A stretch of DNA of 64,000 bases from Gracilibacillus massiliensis (lineage in GTDB: Bacteria > Bacillota > Bacilli > Bacillales > Amphibacillaceae). Positions 50,559 to 60,156 of the stretch are shown here, one piece after another. The DNA lies in contig NZ_CZRP01000012.1 of NCBI RefSeq assembly GCF_001458115.1, positions 914,934 through 978,933 on the forward strand. The letters are read 5' to 3'. The position numbers were made by a program, and so were the translations under genes. Position 1 is the first letter of the stretch. Every line of letters begins with the position of its first letter. Under the pieces are notes generated by a model, which did not search any database, had not been told where the DNA came from, and saw only the letters and a program-made list of their open reading frames with translations.

Positions 50559-52435
50559 GGGGCTGTTGCACAATCAAGAATTTAGATTGTGCAACAGTTT
50601 TTTTGTGAAGACAAAAAAAGCAGACCACAAAGGGCCTGCTTTCGTGTATTATTAACTTATGACCAATAAACTAATAACACAAACTCAGTATACGCAACCA
50701 TCGACAAATTATCAACTATATCTGCCGATGGATCTGGAAGTAATGATTCCATTAGATGATTCGGTCCGACTCCATTGCCTCTTATGTGAAAGGATGGATT
50801 ACAGAGAATTACTACAGGCATACTCTCCAAAAGGGAGAAAACCGGTAGTCGATCCAGTCATTTTATTTAAGATCATTACGTACGCGGCTTCCCAAAAAAT
50901 CACGTCTTCACGCGCCATTGAAAAGGCGTGTCGTCGGGACATTCATTTTCATTGGCTTCTCCAAGGGTATCCCGCTCCTGACCATGCGACCATCAGTCGA
51001 TTCAAGAAAAAATACCTAACAGATGACGTGATGGCAAAGCTCTTTTTCCAACAAATCGAGTGGCTCTACCAACAAGAAGTGATTACCGGAGAAACCGTCT
51101 ATATTGATGGTACCAAAATCGAAGCCTATGCTAATCGGTATTCCTTTGTATGGAAAAAGGCCATCACCAAATATGAAACGAACATGTACGTGAAATGGCA
51201 AACACTCCTAGAACAGATCAATACAACTTACTGTAAAATGTTCCACACTTCTTATGAGACATTTCATAAGGATTTAAAAAAGGTTCTTGCCTTCCTAGAA
51301 GAACGACAGGAAGAAGAACAAATCGTGTTTGTTTATGGTAAAGGGAAAAGAAAAACCGTCCTTCAACGATACCATGAACAAGTAAAGGACATGCTTCAAC
51401 GCAAAAAGCAATATGACGTTTCCCAGCAGATTATGGGAGAAAAACGGAACAGTTATTCCAAAACAGACCATGATGCCACGTTTATGCGAATGAAAGACGA
51501 TCATATGAGAAACGGACAACTCAAACCAGCTTACAATGTCCAAGCTGCCGTGGATGCAGAATTCATCGTGGGGATCGATGCTTTTTCAGATCGTAACGAC
51601 ACGACGACATTGATTCCGCTACTTCGCTATCTAAAGGAACATCTCCCTTTCACCTATCGCCATATCGTCGCGGATTCCGGATACGAAAGCGAAGAAAATT
51701 ATGTGTATTTAGAGAAGCAGGAGCAGACGGCCTATATCAAGCCACAAAATCATGAACGAAAGAAAAAAGCTTCGTTCCAAAAGGAAATCAAACACCGAGA
51801 AAATATGGCTTACGACAAAAGCACCGATACGTACACGTGCGCAAATGACAAGCAGTTACATGCGATTCGAAACTATACACGAACCTCGCAGACAGGCTAC
51901 CAATCTTTGGTAACCGTCTACGAATGTGAAGACTGCACAGGTTGTCCACTTAAGGAGAAATGTACAAAAGCGAAAGGTAATCGACAACTACACGTAGCAA
52001 AGCAATTTCTTGCGTTCCGAGAAACAGCGCAAGAAAATATTCAAACAGAAACAGGCACGCTCTATCGCATGAATCGTTCCATACAAGTAGAAGGAACTTT
52101 TGGTGTCATAAAGGAAGATTATCATTTGAAAAAGTTTCATTCAAGAGGAATAAACAATGTGCGAAATGAGTTAATGATTCTGGCATTTGGTTATAATCTC
52201 AATAAAATACATACAAAAATTCAATCGAACCGTATCCGTCTCTATTACCATCCATTAAAGACAGCTTAAAAATTTTTGAAAAAGTGGAGGCTTATTTAAG
52301 TGTGTCAAAAACCGTTCTATTATCCTATTATTACCAAACAACCCAACCGAAATAAAAAGGATCGACCTTAAATACACAATCCAATGGAAAAAAGAGCTGT
52401 CGTCTAATGCATACTCTGCATTTTGCGACAGCCCC
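50559..52435 (+). mobile_element. IS1182-type element, right copy (1877 bp)
   Basis: Reverse-orientation twin of the element at 46138-48014: equal length, the same ends (GGGGCTGTTGCACAAT at left, ATTTTGCGACAGCCCC at right), the same terminal stem-loops (50563-50597 and near 52395-52432) and the same protein. The two copies form 1.9-kb inverted repeats around 2544 bp. Confidence 0.92.
50659..52269 (+). CDS. IS1182-family DDE transposase (right copy)
   Basis: 536 residues, identical to the left-copy product over the full length, with the same catalytic Asp, Asp and Glu motifs and cysteine cluster. A stem-loop, GCAG-GCC type (near 50617-50645), lies just before the gene and may limit read-through into the transposase. 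Confidence 0.95.
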   Translation: MTNKLITQTQYTQPSTNYQLYLPMDLEVMIPLDDSVRLHCLLCERMDYRELLQAYSPKGRKPVVDPVILFKIITYAASQKITSSRAIEKACRRDIHFHWLLQGYPAPDHATISRFKKKYLTDDVMAKLFFQQIEWLYQQEVITGETVYIDGTKIEAYANRYSFVWKKAITKYETNMYVKWQTLLEQINTTYCKMFHTSYETFHKDLKKVLAFLEERQEEEQIVFVYGKGKRKTVLQRYHEQVKDMLQRKKQYDVSQQIMGEKRNSYSKTDHDATFMRMKDDHMRNGQLKPAYNVQAAVDAEFIVGIDAFSDRNDTTTLIPLLRYLKEHLPFTYRHIVADSGYESEENYVYLEKQEQTAYIKPQNHERKKKASFQKEIKHRENMAYDKSTDTYTCANDKQLHAIRNYTRTSQTGYQSLVTVYECEDCTGCPLKEKCTKAKGNRQLHVAKQFLAFRETAQENIQTETGTLYRMNRSIQVEGTFGVIKEDYHLKKFHSRGINNVRNELMILAFGYNLNKIHTKIQSNRIRLYYHPLKTA

Positions 52436-52472
52436 TTTATTCTTATTTGACAAGAAAGTATAAGAATTCGCA

Positions 52473-52680
52473 GATGTCTAGCTCCGAGCACCTAGAAACT
52501 AGGCGAATTCACGAATTGTCCTACGATAAAGAAGACTTGCCGATTGGTGAAACCAAAGGCTTAGTCGCACTTATGCCTTCAGGTGAAAGTCATCATCGGT
52601 TCGTAAACTCACCGTGATTCCTTTATCTCAGACGATTCTGAAGTCGCTACGTTTCTAAGCAGGCGCTCTGCGCTTTTCTT
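52473..52680. repeat. Probable Bacillaceae dispersed intergenic element (TGTCTAGCTCC...GCGCTTTTCTT type)
   Basis: Begins GATGTCTAGCTCCGAGCACC and ends GCTCTGCGCTTTTCTT, with the small hairpin CCTAGAAACTAGG inside and CAAGAAAGTATAAG just before it. These end sequences recur in intergenic regions of many Bacillaceae as I recall them, but only one copy is in this window, so the call rests on memory. It abuts the stop of the next gene and may end its transcript. The 52270-52678 gap otherwise holds only the IS end. Confidence 0.5.
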
Positions 52681-53191
52681 AGTGTTGTGTAGGTATTTTG
52701 GTGTGCAAGGGAGGAGTGATAAGCCATCCTTTTTCTTTATTTAATCGCAACATTTTTGCACCTGCCTGCGCTTGGTTCATATGGAATTGTCCAAAGAGCA
52801 TGGCAATATCTTCACGTCCACTTTGACCCATAATTGCGCTGCATGCTACCAAGCTTTTCGCTATGTTGGCAGATATAGTAGCACTTATTTCAGGGTCATT
52901 AAACTTTGCTCCCACTGGAATATCTTCTAATGTAGCATAAGAACGTTCAGGTGGGGATGGCGGTAAAGCAATACCATTCACTTTTAATATTTCTTCAATT
53001 CGTTCACTTTCCTGTTTTATTAAAGAAATACCATCCTCTAATTGCTTTTTCAAATCGTGATCACCACTATGATTTAAAAATGTTTGATAGGCAGCATAAT
53101 TGCCTTTTGCTACTAACAGATAGGACCAAATGCTAAACACTTCACCGTAATGTAATGGTTGTTTTTTTGGGTCTCCTGATAAAATTCCCAT
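52679..53191 (-). CDS. DUF3231 family protein
   Basis: The 170 residues (MGILSGDPKKQPLHYGEVFS) are mostly helical with a conserved mid-part PPSPPERSYATLEDIPVGAKFNDPEI and resemble one half of DUF3231 proteins, a ferritin-like family related to coat protein CotF in Bacilli. Full-length DUF3231 proteins usually have two such units; this has one. The function is unknown. The start has an AGGAGGAG site. Confidence 0.8.
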   Translation of the reverse strand: MGILSGDPKKQPLHYGEVFSIWSYLLVAKGNYAAYQTFLNHSGDHDLKKQLEDGISLIKQESERIEEILKVNGIALPPSPPERSYATLEDIPVGAKFNDPEISATISANIAKSLVACSAIMGQSGREDIAMLFGQFHMNQAQAGAKMLRLNKEKGWLITPPLHTKIPTQH

Positions 53192-53305
53192 GTTATACTC
53201 TCCTCCTTTTTTTATCTTTTTTAGTGTTTGTTAAAATTTTGTAAGTATTCATTAAAAGTATAGAAACCAACCATGGAGAAATGCTAGAAGATGGAGGAGA
53301 GTATT

Positions 53306-53650
53306 ATGAATAGTTTAATTGTCAAATTAGTACATGTTCCATTAGTGCTGTTTATAGCGATAAACGTCTCTAATCATATTCAATATGAGATAGTATGGCA
53401 ACCTGTATTCATTATTTTATTATTGATCGGAAGTGGCTTATTATTAGAATATATTGTATTAAAAAATAATCTGTTTTGGTTTAGTGTGATATTGGATTTT
53501 TTAGCATCATTTATTATACTTTACTTTATTTCAAACATGCTGGAAGGTGCTTATATTTCATTCGTGGTATCGTTAGTGTTATCTGCTATATTAACGTTGG
53601 TGGAATATTTTCTTCACCGATATTTATTTAAAAGTCGGCATGTGAATTAG
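53306..53650 (+). CDS. DUF2512 (YndM-type) membrane protein
   Basis: The 114 residues make four hydrophobic spans with short loops (MNSLIVKLVHVPLVLFIAIN to RYLFKS). This matches DUF2512, small membrane proteins of Bacilli without known function. ATG at 53306 has GGAGGA at proper distance; the upstream ATG at 53291 contains that site. It is a single gene divergent from the DUF3231 gene. Confidence 0.82.
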   Translation: MNSLIVKLVHVPLVLFIAINVSNHIQYEIVWQPVFIILLLIGSGLLLEYIVLKNNLFWFSVILDFLASFIILYFISNMLEGAYISFVVSLVLSAILTLVEYFLHRYLFKSRHVN

Positions 53651-53734
53651 CATAAGGAACAAAGCGTATTGTTCACACTTTGTCCCTACTCGATATTATA
53701 AAATTATCACAATGCTAACAAAGAGATAAACACT

Positions 53735-55024
53735 TTATTTCATTTCAGCAAAGGCTTGATCGATACATTTTACCGTTTCTTTAATATCTTCTTCCGTATG
53801 AGAAATGGTTAAAAACCATGCTTCATATTTGGATGGTGCCAAATTGATACCTTGTTTCAACATTAATTTAAAAAACTGTCCGAACTTTTCACCGTCAGAT
53901 GCTTCCGCTTGTGCATAATTGGTGATTTTTTCAGAACCAAAATATAAAGTAAGAGCTCCTTTTAGGCGATTAACTGTTATTTTGATTCCGTGCTTTTCAG
54001 CAGCTTCCAACATGCCTTTTTCAAGCATGGCACCTAACTGATCTAACTTCTCATAGACACCGTCTTCTGCTAATACTTCCAGACAGGCAATTCCGGCAGA
54101 CATTGAAGCAGGATTTCCTGCCATTGTGCCAGCCTGGTAAGCAGGGCCAAGTGGGGCAACTTGCTCCATAATCTCCTTTTTACCACCATAGGCCCCGATC
54201 GGTAATCCTCCACCAATGATTTTTCCGAGCGCAGTCATATCTGGTTTGACACCAACGATTTTTTGCGCGGATCCATAGGTGAAACGGAATGCGGTAATTA
54301 CCTCATCATAAATCACAAGCGCACCTGCTTCGTGTGTAAGATCGTTGACTTCCTGTAAAAAGCCCTCTACAGGTTCGACAATTCCAAAGTTACCAACAAT
54401 CGGTTCCACTAATACGGCAGCGATTTGATCTCCCCATTGATCCAACGCTTCCCGGAAAGCTTCTTTATCATTAAAAGGGACAGTAATTACTTCTTTCGCA
54501 GTTGCTTTCGTAACCCCAGCTGAATCGGGATTACCTAATGTCGCTGGACCAGAGCCCGCTTGAACTAACACAGCATCAAAATGACCATGATAACAACCGG
54601 CAAATTTGATCACTTTTTCCCGACCGGTATAGGCACGAGCGACACGAATCGTCGTCATCACCGCTTCGGTTCCTGAGTTAACAAAGCGGACCTTATCCAT
54701 CGAAGGAATCGCTTCTTTTAATTTTTGGGCAAAAATATTTTCAAGTTTTGTCGGCGTTCCGTATAAAACACCAGTTTCTGCGGCCTTCTGAATCGCTTTT
54801 GTTATATGAGGGTGAGCGTGCCCAGTAATAATCGGACCATAAGCACCGAGAAAGTCGATATATTTATTACCATCTACATCCCAAAAATAGGCGCCTTTTC
54901 CTCTTTCCATATAAACTGGCGATCCTCCGCCTACTCCTTTATACGCACGTGAAGGCGAATTAACCCCACCTACAATATGCTCCTGTGCTTCTTTATGTAA
55001 AGCTTCTGACTTTGTAAATTGCAT
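53735..55024 (-). CDS. hemL: Glutamate-1-semialdehyde 2,1-aminomutase
   Basis: PLP enzyme that makes 5-aminolevulinate for haem. The 429 residues ([13 protein letters not shown]) show the [10 protein letters not shown] start, [33 protein letters not shown], the [11 protein letters not shown] segment and the PLP lysine in [18 protein letters not shown]. It stands apart from a hem operon, next to bcp and perR, so it is the gsaB-type paralogue of B. subtilis. ATG at 55024 has GGAGG; the longer frame starts within that site. Confidence 0.95.
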   Translation of the reverse strand: MQFTKSEALHKEAQEHIVGGVNSPSRAYKGVGGGSPVYMERGKGAYFWDVDGNKYIDFLGAYGPIITGHAHPHITKAIQKAAETGVLYGTPTKLENIFAQKLKEAIPSMDKVRFVNSGTEAVMTTIRVARAYTGREKVIKFAGCYHGHFDAVLVQAGSGPATLGNPDSAGVTKATAKEVITVPFNDKEAFREALDQWGDQIAAVLVEPIVGNFGIVEPVEGFLQEVNDLTHEAGALVIYDEVITAFRFTYGSAQKIVGVKPDMTALGKIIGGGLPIGAYGGKKEIMEQVAPLGPAYQAGTMAGNPASMSAGIACLEVLAEDGVYEKLDQLGAMLEKGMLEAAEKHGIKITVNRLKGALTLYFGSEKITNYAQAEASDGEKFGQFFKLMLKQGINLAPSKYEAWFLTISHTEEDIKETVKCIDQAFAEMK

Positions 55025-55121
55025 AAAAAATACCTCCATGATAGAAAATGCTTCAGTATGATCCTCAATAACAAGAACCTTACAACATTATAGCATTTTC
55101 CATCATAGAGGGAAAAATGGC

Positions 55122-57032
55122 TTACATCACTTGCTTCATTTTAGAAATGTATAAGCCTCTAATAAAAAAGAAATAGATGGCATAAACCAAGAAATAACAA
55201 CTGATTAAGCTGACACTTGGTAAAATAATAGAAGACTGCAACATATTTTGTAATGCCTTAAATGCGAAGCTCGCATGAATCACGGCTACAGTAAATGGTA
55301 TGAAAAATAAGTATGCTACCTGTTTTGTCGCTACCTTTTTCATTTCTTTCACCGTTAAGCCGATCCGGTATAGCGCTTTGTATTGTGCCACATCTTTATC
55401 AAGATCCTGGTATAATTTGAAATAAAGAATTGATCCAGCGGCTAAGAAAAATAGCACACTAATAAATAAACCAAAGAATAACGCGTGAGATAACGAATTT
55501 TTCATCAACAAATAGAAATCAGCACTAGCATCTCTTCCAGAAATAATTTCACGGTCCACTGTTGTCATACTTTCGACAATTGCCTCTGCGTTTTGTGTCC
55601 AATTATCGATCGAAAAGACAACCGTTCGATAACGCTCATTCGCTTGTGCTTGAGATGCGAATTTCTCATATAATTGATCGGATATCACTCCAGAATAGGT
55701 AGTATGTCTATTGGTTGCGAACACAGCCTCCGTTGTTTGAACGGCTACTTGTTGTTGATTGTTCTCAGAACTCATCTCAATCGTTTCCGGGAAATTCATA
55801 TCAGCAGGTAAAACCACATTTGGTAGCATAACGAAAATTTCGTCATCAGCTGGTGCTTTTGTTACCTCTGTTCCATTCAACTCTGCTAACGTTTTGTAGT
55901 CTGAATATGAAATCATGTCAAGCCATTTCTCATTGCCATCCTCGGTAAACATCGCCTGTGTGCGATCGATCGTGACTGTTGTATAATTAATGTTTTCTTC
56001 ATCCAGATGATCGGTTACTTTTTGCACTTCTCCATCCATCTTACTAATATTTCCTTCGCCTTTACTTAATAATGTCATATCTTGAGGTACAAATGCAGTA
56101 GCCTCTGTTTCAGCGCTTTTTAATGCTCCAAATAAAACCCCTGAAGCAGTGAAAGCAACGGCACTCAATATCGTCACAAAGAATAATAAACGGGCATGGT
56201 CCTTTAATTTATAACTTAGTTCCGAAATTGTTAAAAGGTTCGTCTGTTTAAAATAGAGTGACTTTCGTTTCTTTAACAAATTCATAAAGGCTACTGAGAA
56301 TTGTGTATATAACAAATAAGTTCCAGGGACAATCAAACCAATGATTGGTAACATTCTCATGAAAATGTTATATAATTCAGCGGTCCAGGCGATATAATAG
56401 GCTGCCCCCACTAAGCCAAGACCAATAATACTTAAAATCCAGGAAAATCGAGGTACTCGTTTCGGTGCACGAGCTCCGCGGAACAAATCGATCACTGCAT
56501 TTGTACGTAATGTCCACACCACAAACAACGAATTAACTTCAAACATAATAAAATACCCGATTACGGTCAGCAAGATAGCTTTAGGTGCGATATAGAATCC
56601 TAATGAACCATCCAAACCTAAAATTTGAGAAAAGCCCATAATAAATAAATTGGCAAACAAAATCCCGACCAACACACCTGCTACAATGGAGACAATCGCG
56701 ATAATCGTATTTTCAATAATTAATAAGCGGTTCAGTTGCCCTTTACTAATCCCTAATGTCATCAATAATCCATATTCTTTTTTGCGGGATTTAACAAAAG
56801 CTCCTGTTGAATACATCACAAACAAAAAGGAGAAAGCGAAAATAATAATTTCGGCCGCTATTATCCCGCGTTGTACCGTCTCACGAAATTCGTGCCCTTC
56901 GATTTCCGGGTGAAACATAATTACGGCATAAATAAAGAAGACCGCAACCGAGAACATACAACTAAAGAAATAACTCATATATTGCCTGGAATTTCGCTTT
57001 ACATTATTAAACGCGAACTGTCTGAAGGTCAT
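55122..57032 (-). CDS. BceB-type ABC transporter permease (antimicrobial-peptide resistance)
   Basis: The 636 residues have ten spans in the FtsX-like 4+6 pattern: spans at about residues 17-37, 58-78, 105-135 and 150-175, further spans to 300, then a large extracellular domain (residues 320-520) and three C-terminal spans. This large domain between spans 7 and 8 is the peptide-sensing mark of BceB permeases. Its start overlaps the ATPase gene by 26 bases. The substrate (bacitracin, lantibiotic or other) cannot be told. Confidence 0.9.
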   Translation of the reverse strand: MTFRQFAFNNVKRNSRQYMSYFFSCMFSVAVFFIYAVIMFHPEIEGHEFRETVQRGIIAAEIIIFAFSFLFVMYSTGAFVKSRKKEYGLLMTLGISKGQLNRLLIIENTIIAIVSIVAGVLVGILFANLFIMGFSQILGLDGSLGFYIAPKAILLTVIGYFIMFEVNSLFVVWTLRTNAVIDLFRGARAPKRVPRFSWILSIIGLGLVGAAYYIAWTAELYNIFMRMLPIIGLIVPGTYLLYTQFSVAFMNLLKKRKSLYFKQTNLLTISELSYKLKDHARLLFFVTILSAVAFTASGVLFGALKSAETEATAFVPQDMTLLSKGEGNISKMDGEVQKVTDHLDEENINYTTVTIDRTQAMFTEDGNEKWLDMISYSDYKTLAELNGTEVTKAPADDEIFVMLPNVVLPADMNFPETIEMSSENNQQQVAVQTTEAVFATNRHTTYSGVISDQLYEKFASQAQANERYRTVVFSIDNWTQNAEAIVESMTTVDREIISGRDASADFYLLMKNSLSHALFFGLFISVLFFLAAGSILYFKLYQDLDKDVAQYKALYRIGLTVKEMKKVATKQVAYLFFIPFTVAVIHASFAFKALQNMLQSSIILPSVSLISCYFLVYAIYFFFIRGLYISKMKQVM

Positions 57033-57783
57033 CGTTATCTCCTCCTAGCATCGACTGTACGTTTAAGATCTCTTGGAAAAAGGTTTGGCGATTATCCCCT
57101 TTATTTAATTGGTTAAATATTTTGCCATCTTTGATAAATAAGATGCGCTCACAGAAACTCGCAGCGAATGGGTCGTGCGATACCATTAGCGTTGTTGCTT
57201 CCTTTTCACGGTTTAAATGAGCGAGAGCCTCCATTACTTGTCGAGAAGCCTTTGAATCTAAATTTCCTGTCGGTTCATCTGCAAAAATAATTGCTGGTTC
57301 ATGGATTATTGCCCGGGCAATAGCGGCACGTTGCATTTGACCACCGGAAACTTCAAAACTTCGGTTTCGTAAGATTGTGTCGATACTTAGCTGATTGGCG
57401 ACATGCGCTAATTTATTTTCCATATCTTTTACCTTCCAACCATCTAACGTTAACGGCAGCATTATATTTTCGGCAATCGTTAATGTATCTAATAAATTAA
57501 AATCCTGAAATATAAAACCCATTTCTCTCCGTCTGAATTTTGCAAGTTTTCCTTTTGAAAGACGAGTGATTTCTTCGTCATTAATCGTCAATGTGCCTGC
57601 AGATAGGCGATCAATCGTCGATAGCATGTTTAACAGGGTGGTTTTACCACTACCAGAAGGTCCCATTACCCCAACAAATTCTCCTTTTTCTATTGAAAGC
57701 GAAATGTTATCAATCGCTTTGTGCTCAATCCCGCGTTTACTTCCATATACTTTTGAAATGTTTGTTGCCTGTAAAAGGCTCAT
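57007..57783 (-). CDS. BceA-type ABC transporter ATPase
   Basis: The 258-residue ATPase has Walker A GPSGSGKTT, Q-loop FIFQDFNLLDTLT, signature VSGGQMQRAAIARAI and Walker B AIIFADEPTGNLDS followed by the H-loop MVSHDPFAASF. It is of the MacB/BceA subgroup and partners with the permease. A TATAAT lies 57 bases upstream with no good -35, as expected for an activator-dependent BceR promoter. Confidence 0.94.
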   Translation of the reverse strand: MSLLQATNISKVYGSKRGIEHKAIDNISLSIEKGEFVGVMGPSGSGKTTLLNMLSTIDRLSAGTLTINDEEITRLSKGKLAKFRRREMGFIFQDFNLLDTLTIAENIMLPLTLDGWKVKDMENKLAHVANQLSIDTILRNRSFEVSGGQMQRAAIARAIIHEPAIIFADEPTGNLDSKASRQVMEALAHLNREKEATTLMVSHDPFAASFCERILFIKDGKIFNQLNKGDNRQTFFQEILNVQSMLGGDNDDLQTVRV

Positions 57784-57876
57784 ATTTCGTTCATCCCTTT
57801 CTTGATTGAATACTATGCTTCTATTATAGAGCCTGATTTGTCGATTACATATTGATTATTCTTTCAAAATAAAAAA

Positions 57877-57902
57877 GAAATCTTACATTTTTGTAAGATT
57901 TC
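57877..57902 (-). terminator. Terminator after the Bce-type histidine kinase gene
   Basis: Perfect 10-bp stem GAAATCTTAC/GTAAGATTTC with a six-base loop, followed on the minus strand by a T-run. It separates the two-component genes from the ABC genes, which would then be separately induced. Confidence 0.88.
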
Positions 57903-57904
57903 AG

Positions 57905-58906
57905 TTAGGAAGGATTAAATTCGATCGAAATCGTTGTTCCTTTTTCAACTTCTGAGGTGACCTCAAGCTTATGTTCTAAGGAATTACAAATCTGTTTTGC
58001 CAAAAATAATCCCATACCAGTCGACTCACGATAATGCCTGCCATTTTCTCCGGTGAAAAAGGGATCGAATATTCGTGTCAGATCCTGCTTTGGAATCCCA
58101 ATACCTTGATCACTAATGCTTAAATTGACCGCACCGTACCATATATCAGTAGAAAAGGTAATATGACTATTTGTTTGACTCGCATACTTAATCGCATTAT
58201 TGATAATTTGCTCTAAGACAAAACCAAGCCATTTTTGATCAGAATATACATATAAATCCTGATCGATTTCTACTTTAGGATAAACTTTATTTCGAATAAA
58301 GCTTGATTTATATTCTTGAATGAGAGAACGGACAAGTTCCTTCAGATAAATCTTTTCTACATGGAAGTCCCTCTCAAACTGTTGGAGCCGAGATTGATAT
58401 AAAGCTAGCTGTAGTCCATGTTTGATTCGATCCAACTCTTCCTCCATTGATTGTTTGAGATGGTTGGGAAGGTTTTGTTGTTCTTTTTCTAATGTTAATC
58501 CCAAGACTGATAACGGTGTTTTCATCTGATGGATCCATTGCTGCATAAAAATATTTTCTTGTCGCTTTTCGGCGTGGAGTTCTTCTACTTGCTGTTTATA
58601 GCTATGGTATTGTTTTTCGTAATGATCTTTTAACTGGCTGGTTAATTGATCAGGTGGTTCTGGTAACCAAGCGGATTCACTTTCTTCCTGTACTGTATAG
58701 TGATACGTATCTCGATATTTATTGTAACGGAAAATATGGTAGATGATCAGAAAGAAAGTAACGATCACAAGCATATATACTAAGTTGCTATTACTAATTG
58801 CTGCTCCATTGACACCACTAGCTAATCTAGCAACAATCATCACTAAGGCTATTTGTGAATAAAAGAAAAGAATCATTCCTATTTGATCTTTGAGATAAGC
58901 TTTCAT
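57905..58906 (-). CDS. BceS-type intramembrane-sensing histidine kinase
   Basis: The 333 residues have two spans at the N terminus (residues 10-32 and 37-57) with almost no outside loop, a linker coiled coil, the phospho-acceptor histidine in WIHQMKTPLSVLGL near residue 124, and a HATPase domain with N box NNAIKY, GIPKQDL and GMGLFLAKQIC. This is the design of kinases that sense through their BceAB transporter. It is 3 bases from the regulator gene. Confidence 0.93.
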   Translation of the reverse strand: MKAYLKDQIGMILFFYSQIALVMIVARLASGVNGAAISNSNLVYMLVIVTFFLIIYHIFRYNKYRDTYHYTVQEESESAWLPEPPDQLTSQLKDHYEKQYHSYKQQVEELHAEKRQENIFMQQWIHQMKTPLSVLGLTLEKEQQNLPNHLKQSMEEELDRIKHGLQLALYQSRLQQFERDFHVEKIYLKELVRSLIQEYKSSFIRNKVYPKVEIDQDLYVYSDQKWLGFVLEQIINNAIKYASQTNSHITFSTDIWYGAVNLSISDQGIGIPKQDLTRIFDPFFTGENGRHYRESTGMGLFLAKQICNSLEHKLEVTSEVEKGTTISIEFNPS

Positions 58907-58909
58907 CGA

Positions 58910-59605
58910 TTAACTCTCCCATGTTTTCTCTAGTTTGTATCCTGCGCCACGAATGGTTTTGATCGGATTTTCGATACCAAGATCCAGAAGCTTTTTACGT
59001 AAGCGAGTGATATTGACACTTAAAGTATTATCATCGACAAAATCCTGGTCATCCCATAACCGCTCTAACAAAAACTCTCTTGATACAATTTGTCCTACTT
59101 GTGTTAAAAAGGCTTGTGCTAACAAACATTCTTTTTTGGTTAACAAGCTTTGCTGTTGTTGAAAGGATAATAGGAAAGTAGCAGGATCTAGACTTAACCC
59201 ATCGACATCGATAACGGTTGACGTTTTATCTGTTCGATACTCTCCGTAAACTCTGCGCAACAAACTTTTAATTTTAGCTAAGACAACTTCTAATTGAAAC
59301 GGTTTGGTTATGTAGTCATCTGCACCATTTTCGATTGCCATCACTTGATCCATGCCATTGTCTCTAGCAGAAATGAAAATAATCGGACAATTGCTGGCAG
59401 TACGAATTTTCCTGCACCAATAAAAACCATCAAATCTAGGTAAATTAATATCTAACAGGACAAGGTGTGGTTCAAACTCAGAAAATTCCTGATAGATCTG
59501 GTCAAAGTCTTCAACTGTTTTTAGCTGATAATCATATTTCCCTAAGAAATCTTCTAGAATATCTCGTATTTTTGGATCGTCTTCTACGATATAGATACGC
59601 ATCAT
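58910..59605 (-). CDS. BceR-type OmpR-family response regulator
   Basis: The 231 residues have a receiver domain with the acidic pocket VEDD, phospho-acceptor Asp in VLLDINLPRFDG near residue 52 and Lys in YITKPFQLEV, then a winged-helix DNA-binding domain ending RLRKKLLDLG, KTIRGAGYKLE. It would activate the ABC gene promoter downstream. The order regulator-kinase-ATPase-permease is the usual Bce module. Confidence 0.94.
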   Translation of the reverse strand: MMRIYIVEDDPKIRDILEDFLGKYDYQLKTVEDFDQIYQEFSEFEPHLVLLDINLPRFDGFYWCRKIRTASNCPIIFISARDNGMDQVMAIENGADDYITKPFQLEVVLAKIKSLLRRVYGEYRTDKTSTVIDVDGLSLDPATFLLSFQQQQSLLTKKECLLAQAFLTQVGQIVSREFLLERLWDDQDFVDDNTLSVNITRLRKKLLDLGIENPIKTIRGAGYKLEKTWES

Positions 59606-59679
59606 TTAGTCATCACTCCTACTTGTCCATCGTATACTAAAAATAGGGAAAAATAAATAAGAAAGAGCGGAGGAAACTC

Positions 59680-60093
59680 ATGGTTGCTGTTATCTCGATT
59701 CTGCTCATTGTCGTCCTGTTATCTGGCAGTCTGTATGCTTTTATCTTTGGTAAAGCACATCAACGAAGTTATTTTTCATATGAAATTTTTTATACATTAC
59801 TTGCCGTTTACTTAACAGTGCTAACTTCTTTTGCATGTTTGTATTTTGTACTGTCGTTTCAAGGTGTATTGCTGTTGGATGATGGAAAATTAAAAGAGCT
59901 TCCAGCATTCGAAACATTAGCACACTCCTTTTACTTTAGTGGTGTGACATTAATGACGGTAGGTTACGGCGATATTACACCAGTCGGATGGGGCCGGTTG
60001 TTAGCATTGATCGAAGCCTTGATTGGTTATATTTTACCACCAGCCTTTTTCTTGAAAATATGGCAGGGAAAAGGTGAAAGAGATGTATATTAG
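59680..60093 (+). CDS. Small two-pore-helix potassium channel
   Basis: The 137 residues have spans at about residues 4-24, 36-60 and 105-128, with a pore loop containing the potassium selectivity filter TVGYGD (residues 96-101). There is no RCK or cyclic-nucleotide domain, so it is a bare channel of the Ion_trans_2 type. It is divergent from the Bce-type regulator. Ribosome site GGAGGA precedes the ATG. Confidence 0.9.
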   Translation: MVAVISILLIVVLLSGSLYAFIFGKAHQRSYFSYEIFYTLLAVYLTVLTSFACLYFVLSFQGVLLLDDGKLKELPAFETLAHSFYFSGVTLMTVGYGDITPVGWGRLLALIEALIGYILPPAFFLKIWQGKGERDVY

Positions 60094-60156
60094 TTGAGAG
60101 TTGTCTTCATTTCATATACGCTAAAGGTAACAAATGATTGATGGAGGGATTTAATA

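Noticed and set aside
48029..50560. ACTTATAAAGG occurs next to both inner IS borders (48029 and 50550), like a shared target sequence
   Set aside because: On the left it is inside the end of the ygaE-like gene, 15 bases from the IS border, and on the right it overlaps the IS edge; positions do not fit a target duplication.
53650..53735. GGAACAAAG / CTTTGTCC inverted repeat between the DUF2512 gene and hemL as a shared terminator
   Set aside because: The stem is imperfect and no T-run follows on either strand, so it was not listed as a terminator.
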